From: an uncultured Clostridia bacterium
Lineage (GTDB): Bacteria; Bacillota_A; Clostridia; Christensenellales; Aristaeellaceae
NCBI GenBank assembly: GCA_946613955.1
Contig: CAMOGC010000103.1
Location: 1-5,836, forward strand
Length of the DNA: 5,836 nucleotides
Direction of reading: 5' to 3'
Part shown: one piece after another, positions 1 through 5,836 of the stretch
Numbering within the stretch: the stretch's first letter is position 1
How the letters are laid out: each line of letters opens with the position of its first letter
The notes under the pieces: model-generated
What the model saw: only the letters and a program-made list of their open reading frames with translations
The model's database searches: none
What the model was told of the DNA's origin: nothing
Position numbers and translations under genes: made by a program

Positions 1-493
1 TCCAGGTAATCTTCCGGGGATCGATGCCCAGGGCGTTGCCCTGCTGAATATGGTTATCCAGCATGGCCGCCAGCAGGTTGTTGGCCGCGCCGATGGCGTG
101 GAAATCCCCGGTGAAATGCAGGTTGATGTCCTCCATGGGCACCACCTGGGCGTAGCCGCCGCCGGCGGCGCCGCCCTTGATGCCGAAAACCGGGCCCAGG
201 GACGGCTCCCGCAGGGCCGCCACCGTCTTTTTGCCGATGCGGCGCAGCCCGTCCGCCAGGCCGATGGTCGTGGTGGTTTTGCCCTCCCCGGCGGGGGTGG
301 GCGTAATGGCCGTCACCAGCACCAGCTTGCCCGTTTTTTCCGGCAGCTTTTTCAGCAGCGCCGGATCCACCTTCGCCTTCCAGCGGCCGTAGAGCTCCAG
401 ATCCTCCTCCGGCACGCCGGCGGTTTTCGCGATTTCCTGAATGGGTTTCATCGCGCAGGCCTGCGCGATTTCGATATCGGATAAATAGGCCAT
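1..493 (-). CDS. fhs: Formate--tetrahydrofolate ligase, N-terminal 164 residues (runs off the window)
   Basis: Fhs joins formate to tetrahydrofolate with ATP, giving cytoplasmic 10-formyl-THF, the one-carbon donor for PurH and PurN. My translation begins [13 protein letters not shown], the usual start of this family. It carries the P-loop [11 protein letters not shown] (residues 64-74) and the family blocks [19 protein letters not shown] (96-114) and [15 protein letters not shown] (120-134). About 164 of the usual roughly 556 residues are present; the rest lies beyond base 1. Two tandem ATG codons occur at 496-494 and 493-491. I chose the second because it sits 7 bases after the AGAGG site and gives the typical [10 protein letters not shown] start; the first overlaps the purL stop as TAATG. 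Codon 4 is TTA, a leucine codon absent from the whole upstream purD-purL gene. The gene is the third of the operon and probably translationally coupled to the fusion. Identity is close to certain. Confidence 0.97.
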   Translation of the reverse strand, partial: MAYLSDIEIAQACAMKPIQEIAKTAGVPEEDLELYGRWKAKVDPALLKKLPEKTGKLVLVTAITPTPAGEGKTTTTIGLADGLRRIGKKTVAALREPSLGPVFGIKGGAAGGGYAQVVPMEDINLHFTGDFHAIGAANNLLAAMLDNHIQQGNALGIDPRKITW

Positions 494-495
494 CA

Positions 496-1293
496 TTACA
501 CCTCTCTAAAATACTGCACCGCCGCCTCGAACATGCGGCTGTCATAGTTCCCCGGCACGTTCCGATACAGGCCCCGGCCCGTGCGCTCGCTGTGGCCCAT
601 CTTGCCGAAGACCCGGCCGTCCGGGCTGGTAATGCCCTCGACGGCGAAGAGCGAGCCGTTGGGGTTGAAGTCGATATCCATCGTGGCCTCGCCCCGCTCG
701 TCCACATACTGGGTGGCGATCTGGCCGTTTTCCGCCAGGCGGCGGATCAGCTTCTCCTCCGCCAGGAACCGGCCCTCGCCGTGGCTGATCGGCACGCTGT
801 AGACCTCCCCGACCCGGCACAGGCGCAGGAAGGGGCTCTTGACGCTGGCGATCCGGGTACGGACGACGCGGCTCTGGTGGCGCCCGATGGTGTTGAAGGT
901 CAGGGTCGGGGCGTCCTCGGCCGGATCGGTGATCCTTCCGTAGGGCACCAGCCCCAGCTTGATCAGCGCCTGGAAGCCGTTGCAGATGCCGAGCATCAGG
1001 CCGCCGCGCTTCTCCAGCAGGGCCATCGTTTCCGCCTTCACGTCCGCGCCCCGGAAGAAGGCGGTAATCAGCTTGCCGGAGCCGTCCGGCTCGTCGCCGC
1101 CGGAGAAGCCGCCGGGCAGGAAAACCATCTGGGCCTGGCGCAGCTCCTGGGCGAAGCGCTCGGCGCTTTCGGCGATGTCGGCGGCGTTCCGGTTCCGGAT
1201 GACGAAGATCCGGGCCTCGGCCCCCGCCCGCTCCACCGCGCGGGCGCTGTCATATTCGCAGTTGGTGCCCGGGAAAACCGGGATCAGGATTCG
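496..1293 (-). other. purL: Glutamine amidotransferase (PurQ-like, class I) domain of the fusion, residues 1404-1668
   Basis: This domain releases ammonia from glutamine for the synthetase site. It begins [17 protein letters not shown] (1404-1420) and contains [17 protein letters not shown] (1461-1477). The nucleophile is C1507 in [11 protein letters not shown] (1503-1513). H1637 and E1639 in [10 protein letters not shown] (1633-1642) complete the triad, matching the HPE motif of Salmonella PurL with Ser in place of Pro. ISHGEGRF (1572-1579) is also conserved. The domain ends with the gene's stop codon and appears complete. Confidence 0.94.
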
Positions 1294-4200
1294 CGGCTTC
1301 GCCGCTGCCGCGGCGGGACGGGGCCAGCTTTCGGGCGCCGGGGCGGAGAAGGTTTCCGTCCGGAAATCCGCCTCCGGGTTTTTCCGCGCGGCGGCGTCCC
1401 GGATGGGATAGACGGTTTCCAGCCCGCCGTAGAGATAGCCGCGCGCCACGCCGGAAAGCCCGACGCTCTCCCCGCCCAGCCGCAGGAAGGCTTCCCCGCC
1501 CTCCGGAGCGGTGACCGTTCCGAGCCGGACGCCGATGTCCGTTTCCTCCGCCATCTCCAGGATCAGGCTGCCCTCGGCGTAATCCCACAGGGCTTCCAGA
1601 TCCTTTTCATTCAGATTCCCGTCGAAGGTAAAGCCCAGCCCGTTGCCCAGGCAGGCCCGGATCACCGCGGCCAGCGCGCCGCCGACCCCCAGGGCCGAGG
1701 CGGAAACCGCCCGTCCGGAGGAAGTCAGGCTGTGGGCCAGGGCCAGCGTTTTTTTCAGGGATTCCGGCTTCGGCAGGCCGTTTTCGTCCTTTTCGGGGCT
1801 CAGCAAAATAACCGGATGTCCCGCCGCCTTGAATTCCGGCGAGACGATTTCGCCGATTTTGCCCATGGTGACCGCGAAGGACACCAGCGTCGGCGGCACG
1901 TCCAGATTCTCAAAGGAGCCGGACATGGAATCCTTTCCGCCGATGGCGGCGATGCCCAGATCCATCTGGGCCCGGAAGGCGCCCAGCAGGGCCGCCAGGG
2001 GCTGGCCCCAGCGCTCCGGATCCTTCCCGGGCTTTTCGAAATATTCCTGGAAGGTCAGATAGACATCCTCGAAGGCCGCGCCGGTGGCGATCAGCTTGCA
2101 GACCGATTCGACCACCGCCAGATACGCCCCGCGGTAGGGGCTCTTTTCCGACAGGGCGGGGTTGAAGCCCCAGGCCATCAGGGAGCAGTCCTCCGTTTCC
2201 CCTTTGGCCAGGGGCAGGCGGTGCGCCATGGCCTGGATGGGGGTCAGCTGGTTTTTGCCGCCGAAGGGCATGAGCACCGTGCCGGCCCCGATGGTGGAGT
2301 CGAAGCGCTCGCTCAGGCCGCGCCGGCTGCAAAGGGCCAGGGAGCCCATCCGCCGGCAGGCCTCCGCCAGGGAGGAAACCGGCTCCGCCTTCGCCCTCGC
2401 GCCCGCGGGCACGCGGATGTCGATATGCTTTTCCGCGCCGTTGGCATTCAGGAAGGCGCGGGAAATATCCACGATCTTCTTTCCGTTCCATTTCATGACC
2501 AGGCGCGGCTCCTCCCGAACCACCGCCACCGGCGTGGCCTCCAGGTTTTCCGCCGCCGCCAGGGCCAGGAAGGCGTCCCGGTCCTCCGGGGCCACGACGA
2601 CCGCCATGCGCTCCTGGCTTTCGGAGATGGCCAGCTCCGTTCCGTCCAGCCCGTCGTATTTCTTCGGCACCGCGTTCAGGTCGATTTCCAGCCCGTCGGC
2701 CAGCTCGCCGATGGCCACGGACACGCCGCCCGCGCCGAAATCGTTGCACCGCTTGATGAGCCGCGTGGCCGCCGGATCGCGGAAGAGCCGCTGCAGCTTC
2801 CGCTCCTCCGGGGCGTTGCCCTTCTGCACCTCCGCGCCGCAGGTTTCCACCGAATGGACGTTATGCGCCTTGGAGGAGCCGGTGGCCCCGCCGATGCCGT
2901 CCCGCCCGGTGCGCCCGCCCAGCAGGATCACCACGTCCCCCGGCGCGGGTCTTTCCCGCCGCACGTTTTCCGCCGGGGCCGCGGCGATCACCGCGCCGAT
3001 TTCCAGGCGCTTGGCCGCGTAGCCCGGGTGATAGAGCTCGTCGACGATGCCCGTCGCCAGGCCGATCTGGTTGCCGTAGGAGGAGTAGCCGGCCGCGGCG
3101 GTGGTGACCAGCTTGCGCTGGGGCAGCTTGCCGGGAATCGTTTCGGACACGGGGGCCGTCGGATCCCCCGCGCCGGTGACCCGCATGGCGCCGTAGACAT
3201 ACGCCCGGCCGCTCAGGGGATCCCGGATGGCGCCGCCGATGCAGGTGGCCGCCCCGCCGAAGGGCTCGATCTCCGTCGGATGGTTATGGGTTTCGTTTTT
3301 GAACAGCAGCAGCCAGGGCTCCTTTACGCCGTCCCGCTCAATCTCGATTTTAACCGTACAGGCGTTGATTTCCTCGCTCTCGTCCAGCCGGGGCAGCAGG
3401 CCCTTTTTCTTCAGATACCGCGCGCCGACGGTCGCCACATCCATCAGGCACACCGGCGCCGTCCGCCCCAGCTCCCGCCGGGCCGCCAGATATTCCTCCC
3501 ACGCCTTTTCGCACAGGGGATCCGCGAAGGCGGCGCTGTCGATCCGGGTCAGGAAGGTGGTATGCCGGCAGTGATCGCTCCAGTAGGTGTCCAGCATGCG
3601 GATCTCCGTGATCGTCGGATCCCGGCCCTCGTCGCGGAAATACCGCTGGCAGAAGGCGATGTCGTCCCCGTCCATGGCCAGGCCCATCTCCGAAACGAGC
3701 TTCTCCAGCCCCGCCCGGTCCAACTGGCGGAAGCCGTCCAGCACGGCCACCTCCGTCGGCACGGCGTAGTCGGTTCTCAGGGTCGCCGGCTTCTCCATGG
3801 CGGCCTCCCGGGCCTCCACGGGGTTGATGACATGGCGGCGGAAGGCCGCCGTTTCCTCCGGGGACAGCTCCCCGTAGAGGGCGTAGACCTTCGCGCTGCG
3901 GATCAGGGGGCGCTCCCCGCCGGAGAGCATCTGGACGCACTGGGCGGCGGAATCCGCCCGCTGGTCAAACTGGCCCGGCAGGTATTCCACGGCGAACACC
4001 GCCGCGGCCCCGTCAAAATCCGGCTCGGCATACGTGTCGTCCACCGGGGGTTCGGAAAAGACCGTGCCCGCGGCGGCGGCAAAGAGCGCCTCCGACAGGC
4101 CCTCCGTGTCATATCGGTTCAGCAGGCGGACCTTCTTCAGCCCCTTCAGCCCGAGAAACTCCACCGCCTCCCGCCGCAGGGCCTCCGCCTCCTGATCCAG

Positions 4201-5502
4201 GCCGGGCTTTTTTTCGACATAGATCCGCCGCACGGAGGAGGAGATCGCCTTCAGCGCCCGGCGGCCGATATCCCGGCGGAAATATTTCGTCTCAAAATCG
4301 ATCGTGTCGCCCAGGGCGTAGGCCTCCTTTACGGCCTCGGGCAGGCTGTCCGCCACGGCCGTCACGCCCAGCACCCTGCCGCCGGAGGTCACCAGTTTTC
4401 CGTCCTTTTCCGCCGCGCCGGCCACGAACACATGGGGCCAGGTTTTTTCCGGAATCCGGATCTCCGCGCCCTTCTCATAGGCCTCGGGATAGCCCTTCGA
4501 CGCCAGCACCAGGCAGCAGGCCGCGCCCTCGCGGAAGCGGACCTCCGTATCCTTCAGCCGGCCCTCGGTCACCGCCCGCATCGTCTCCAGCAGGTCGCTT
4601 TCCATCAGCGGCAGCACCACCTGCGTCTCCGGATCCCCGAAGCGGCAGTTGTATTCGATGACCTTCGGGCCCTCCCGGGTGATCATCAGGCCGAAATACA
4701 GGCAGCCCCGGAACTCCCGGCCCTCCGCCTTCATGGCCCGGATCGTCGGCAGGAAGATCCGCTCCATGCAGGTCTTCGCCACCTCCGGGGTATAATAGGG
4801 GTTGGGCGCGACGGTGCCCATGCCGCCGGTGTTCAGGCCGGTATCCCCGTCCCCGGCGCGCTTGTGGTCCATGCTGGAGACCATGGGAACCACCGTTTCC
4901 CCGTCCGTAAAGGCCAGCACCGAAACCTCCGGCCCCTCGAGGAATTCCTCGATGACGACGCGGCTTCCGCTGTCGCCGAATTTCTTTTCGGTCATCATGG
5001 CCCGGACGGCGTCCCTGGCCTCCTGGCGGGTAAAGGCGATGATGACGCCCTTGCCCAGGGCCAGGCCGTCCGCCTTGACGACGGCGGGCAGCGGGGCGGT
5101 TTCCACGTAGCTCAGGGCCGCCGCCGGGTCGTCAAACACCCGGCAGGCCGCCGTGGGGATGCCGTAGCGCGCCATCAGATCCTTGGCGAAAACCTTGCTG
5201 CTTTCGATCATCGCCGCCCGCTGCCGGGGGCCGAAGCAGGGAATGCCTTCCGCCTCCAGGGCGTCCACGCAGCCCAGGGCCAGCGGATCGTCCGGGGTCA
5301 CGACGGCGTAGTCGATCCCCTGTTCTTTCGCGAAGGCCGTGATGGCCGGGATGTCCTTCGCCCCGATGGGCACGCAGACCGCGTCCCGGGCGATGCCGCC
5401 GTTGCCCGGCAGGGCGTAGATCGTCTCCGCCGCCGGATTTTCCTTCAGCTTCCTGATGATCGCGTGCTCGCGGCCTCCGCCGCCGATGACCATGATTTTC
5501 AT
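496..5502 (-). CDS. purD-purL: Fused phosphoribosylamine--glycine ligase / phosphoribosylformylglycinamidine synthase (PurD-PurL), 1668 aa
   Basis: One uninterrupted frame encodes two complete purine enzymes. Residues 1-417 are GAR synthetase (phosphoribosylamine + glycine + ATP to GAR, step 2). Residues 424-1668 are single-chain FGAM synthase (FGAR + glutamine + ATP to FGAM, step 4). Stand-alone PurD is about 420 residues and the clostridial/streptococcal long PurL about 1240, so neither half is truncated and they meet with a linker of about six residues. I chose the ATG at 5502 because GGAGG lies six bases upstream and the [15 protein letters not shown] start is that of PurD. The frame stays open for 30 more codons, but these lie inside the purH end and resemble nothing. 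The stop is TAA (498-496), overlapping an fhs ATG. The gene lies 13 bases after purH. Key motifs of both enzymes are intact, so both are expected to work. The product should be cytoplasmic; no signal peptide or membrane segment is seen. I do not recall this fusion as a common one. Confidence 0.95.
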   Translation of the reverse strand: MKIMVIGGGGREHAIIRKLKENPAAETIYALPGNGGIARDAVCVPIGAKDIPAITAFAKEQGIDYAVVTPDDPLALGCVDALEAEGIPCFGPRQRAAMIESSKVFAKDLMARYGIPTAACRVFDDPAAALSYVETAPLPAVVKADGLALGKGVIIAFTRQEARDAVRAMMTEKKFGDSGSRVVIEEFLEGPEVSVLAFTDGETVVPMVSSMDHKRAGDGDTGLNTGGMGTVAPNPYYTPEVAKTCMERIFLPTIRAMKAEGREFRGCLYFGLMITREGPKVIEYNCRFGDPETQVVLPLMESDLLETMRAVTEGRLKDTEVRFREGAACCLVLASKGYPEAYEKGAEIRIPEKTWPHVFVAGAAEKDGKLVTSGGRVLGVTAVADSLPEAVKEAYALGDTIDFETKYFRRDIGRRALKAISSSVRRIYVEKKPGLDQEAEALRREAVEFLGLKGLKKVRLLNRYDTEGLSEALFAAAAGTVFSEPPVDDTYAEPDFDGAAAVFAVEYLPGQFDQRADSAAQCVQMLSGGERPLIRSAKVYALYGELSPEETAAFRRHVINPVEAREAAMEKPATLRTDYAVPTEVAVLDGFRQLDRAGLEKLVSEMGLAMDGDDIAFCQRYFRDEGRDPTITEIRMLDTYWSDHCRHTTFLTRIDSAAFADPLCEKAWEEYLAARRELGRTAPVCLMDVATVGARYLKKKGLLPRLDESEEINACTVKIEIERDGVKEPWLLLFKNETHNHPTEIEPFGGAATCIGGAIRDPLSGRAYVYGAMRVTGAGDPTAPVSETIPGKLPQRKLVTTAAAGYSSYGNQIGLATGIVDELYHPGYAAKRLEIGAVIAAAPAENVRRERPAPGDVVILLGGRTGRDGIGGATGSSKAHNVHSVETCGAEVQKGNAPEERKLQRLFRDPAATRLIKRCNDFGAGGVSVAIGELADGLEIDLNAVPKKYDGLDGTELAISESQERMAVVVAPEDRDAFLALAAAENLEATPVAVVREEPRLVMKWNGKKIVDISRAFLNANGAEKHIDIRVPAGARAKAEPVSSLAEACRRMGSLALCSRRGLSERFDSTIGAGTVLMPFGGKNQLTPIQAMAHRLPLAKGETEDCSLMAWGFNPALSEKSPYRGAYLAVVESVCKLIATGAAFEDVYLTFQEYFEKPGKDPERWGQPLAALLGAFRAQMDLGIAAIGGKDSMSGSFENLDVPPTLVSFAVTMGKIGEIVSPEFKAAGHPVILLSPEKDENGLPKPESLKKTLALAHSLTSSGRAVSASALGVGGALAAVIRACLGNGLGFTFDGNLNEKDLEALWDYAEGSLILEMAEETDIGVRLGTVTAPEGGEAFLRLGGESVGLSGVARGYLYGGLETVYPIRDAAARKNPEADFRTETFSAPAPESWPRPAAAAAKPRILIPVFPGTNCEYDSARAVERAGAEARIFVIRNRNAADIAESAERFAQELRQAQMVFLPGGFSGGDEPDGSGKLITAFFRGADVKAETMALLEKRGGLMLGICNGFQALIKLGLVPYGRITDPAEDAPTLTFNTIGRHQSRVVRTRIASVKSPFLRLCRVGEVYSVPISHGEGRFLAEEKLIRRLAENGQIATQYVDERGEATMDIDFNPNGSLFAVEGITSPDGRVFGKMGHSERTGRGLYRNVPGNYDSRMFEAAVQYFREV
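499..506 (-). promoter_or_regulatory. Ribosome-binding site of fhs, inside the last codons of purL
   Basis: GAGAGGTG lies in the codons for the last residues (REV) of the fusion. The end of AGAGG is 4 bases from the ATG at 496 and 7 bases from the ATG at 493. The better spacing supports the second ATG. The overlap with the purL end and its TAA stop points to translational coupling. Confidence 0.7.
1294..1347 (-). other. Ala/Pro-rich interdomain linker in PurL, residues 1386-1403
   Basis: Residues 1386-1403 are rich in Ala and Pro with no conserved motif. They lie between the second AIRS-type half and the amidotransferase domain, and probably form a flexible tether where other bacteria have a break between separate PurL and PurQ proteins. 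Confidence 0.6.
1348..4233 (-). other. purL: PurL synthetase part of the fusion (PurS-like domain, linker domain, two AIRS-type halves), residues 424-1385
   Basis: Residues 424 to about 505, starting [11 protein letters not shown], match the PurS-like N-terminal domain of long PurL. A linker domain follows with the FGAM synthase signature [14 protein letters not shown] (637-650), whose H647 probably corresponds to the catalytic histidine of Salmonella PurL. The first AIRS-type half has [19 protein letters not shown] (734-752), [15 protein letters not shown] (863-877) and [14 protein letters not shown] (921-934). The second half has FGGKNQLTP (1080-1088) and [12 protein letters not shown] (1186-1197). 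This layout is the single-chain form, so separate PurS and PurQ subunits should not be needed. Confidence 0.93.
4234..4251 (-). other. PurD/PurL fusion junction, residues 418-423 (KAISSS)
   Basis: Six codons separate the usual PurD end (RRDIGRRAL) from the usual PurL start ([10 protein letters not shown]). There is no stop codon and no ATG: no methionine codon occurs between residues 309 and 524. The codon after KA is ATC followed by three Ser codons. Stand-alone clostridial PurL proteins, as I recall them, begin M-S-S-V-R-R, so this ATC may mark the lost start. The mRNA just before it is C/T-rich (CTCCTCC), with no GGAGG-like site for separate initiation. Confidence 0.8.
4252..5502 (-). other. 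purD: PurD (GAR synthetase, ATP-grasp) domain of the fusion, residues 1-417
   Basis: The N-terminal nucleotide-binding fold opens with GGGGREHAI (7-15). The ATP-grasp part shows [13 protein letters not shown] (141-153), [12 protein letters not shown] (184-195), [19 protein letters not shown] (212-230) and [18 protein letters not shown] (281-298). By family knowledge, E283 and N285 in the last block are the Mg/ATP ligands. The C-terminal subdomain [16 protein letters not shown] (327-342) leads to the usual end of Pur[11 protein letters not shown] (408-417). Nothing typical of a stand-alone PurD is missing except its stop codon. Confidence 0.95.
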
Positions 5503-5508
5503 GTTTTT

Positions 5509-5513
5509 CCTCC
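5509..5513 (-). promoter_or_regulatory. Ribosome-binding site of the purD-purL fusion
   Basis: GGAGG is followed by the six-base spacer AAAAAC and then the ATG at 5502. This fixes the start and argues against the 30-codon upstream extension. The site begins three bases after the purH stop codon, so termination of purH and initiation of the fusion happen almost at the same place. Confidence 0.85.
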
Positions 5514-5515
5514 GC

Positions 5516-5836
5516 TCAATGATGGAACAGCCGCATATGGGTAAAGCACATCGTAACGTCGTGCTCGTCGCAGCAGGCGATGACCGCGTCATCCCGGATG
5601 GAGCCGCCGGGCTCGGCGATATAGCTGACGCCGCTGCGGATGGCCCGCTCGATGTTGTCGCTGAAGGGGAAGAAGGCGTCGGAGCCCAGGGCCACGCCCC
5701 GGATCCCCGCCAGATACGCCCGCTGCTCCTCCCGGGTAAAGGGCTCCGGCCGGGCGGAGAAATACCGCTGCCAGACGCCCTCGGCGCAGACGTCCTCCTC
5801 GTTCTGGTTGATGTAGCCGTCGATGACGTTGTCCCG
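5516..5836 (-). CDS. purH: AICAR transformylase (PurH/ATIC-like), C-terminal 106 residues (5' end outside the window)
   Basis: AICAR formyltransferase moves a formyl group from 10-formyl-THF to AICAR, giving FAICAR (step 9 of purine synthesis), in the cytoplasm. The fragment contains GSDAFFPFSDNIERA (51-65), SGVSYIAEPGGSIRDD (68-83) and the end MRLFHH (101-106). It aligns with the last ~106 residues of human ATIC without obvious large gaps, including an NAIDQY-like start (NVIDGY). D60, N61 and R102 correspond by counting to human D546, N547 and R588 of the AICAR site. The Arg before that Asp, usual in FFPFRD, is Ser here. The RLFHH end fits the ATIC-like family found in Clostridia, where some members are transformylase-only proteins of about 390 residues. 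The window does not show whether an IMP cyclohydrolase domain is attached. The stop is TGA at 5518-5516. Family identity is firm; bifunctional or not is open. Confidence 0.93.
   Translation of the reverse strand, partial: RDNVIDGYINQNEEDVCAEGVWQRYFSARPEPFTREEQRAYLAGIRGVALGSDAFFPFSDNIERAIRSGVSYIAEPGGSIRDDAVIACCDEHDVTMCFTHMRLFHH

Noticed and set aside
50..484. 144-codon plus-strand open frame opposite fhs
   Set aside because: It is the codon-aligned antisense of fhs, and ends where fhs uses its TTA codon. It shows no family resemblance.
54..707. 217-codon minus-strand open frame across the purL/fhs boundary
   Set aside because: It is an off-frame reading of the end of purL and the start of fhs, both of which are clear in their own frames. 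Its product is Arg/Gly/Ala-rich low-complexity sequence.
1910..2749. 279-codon minus-strand open frame inside purL
   Set aside because: It is an off-frame shadow of the AIRS-type region, with Gly/Arg-rich composition typical of the alternative frame of G+C-rich genes.
5503..5515. Possible promoter or terminator between purH and purD-purL
   Set aside because: Only 13 bases are available and they are taken up by the ribosome-binding site. No inverted repeat with a T-run is present.
592..5544. 1650-codon open frame on the plus strand
   Set aside because: It is the codon-aligned antisense of purD-purL, open only because TTA, CTA and TCA are unused there. The translation is rich in Gln, Arg, His, Gly and Ala, shows no recognisable domain, has no ribosome-binding site, and begins at a GTG inside purL.
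5503..5592. 30-codon N-terminal extension of the fusion, starting at 5592
   Set aside because: It lies within the end of purH in another frame, resembles no PurD N-terminus and has no useful ribosome-binding site, while the ATG at 5502 has GGAGG at six bases.

Overview
The window is a stretch of a de novo purine biosynthesis operon, read entirely from the minus strand. It has three genes with almost no space between them: the 3' end of purH (5836 to 5516), one complete 1668-codon gene in which purD and purL are fused in frame (5502 to 496), and the 5' end of fhs (493 to beyond base 1). Nothing on the plus strand looks like a real gene. There is no RNA gene, mobile element, CRISPR array, terminator or intergenic stretch longer than 13 bases.

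The sequence suggests a G+C-rich member of the Clostridia (Bacillota), perhaps a gut or rumen lineage. The base composition is about mid-60s % G+C by eye. The PurL half is the single-chain form of about 1245 residues known from Clostridium and Streptococcus relatives, with its amidotransferase built in. The PurD half has typical clostridial wording, and the PurH tail ends in the RLFHH motif of the ATIC-like AICAR transformylases. Genus cannot be assigned from this window.

Layout in the direction of transcription: the PurH C-terminal AICAR transformylase domain ends in TGA. After 13 bases carrying a strong GGAGG ribosome-binding site comes the PurD-PurL fusion. Its PurD part (residues 1 to 417) is the ATP-grasp GAR synthetase (step 2). 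A six-residue junction leads straight into a complete FGAM synthase (step 4): PurS-like domain, two AIRS-type halves, and a C-terminal glutaminase with an intact Cys-His-Glu triad. The fusion gene's stop overlaps an ATG of fhs (TAATG), so fhs is probably translationally coupled.

The genes make one functional set. Fhs makes 10-formyl-THF, which PurH uses at step 9 and, where the PurN route is used, step 3. The fused enzyme carries out steps 2 and 4, on either side of that formyl transfer. The PurD-PurL fusion is the main unusual feature: known eukaryotic fusions of PurD join it to PurM and PurN, not to PurL.
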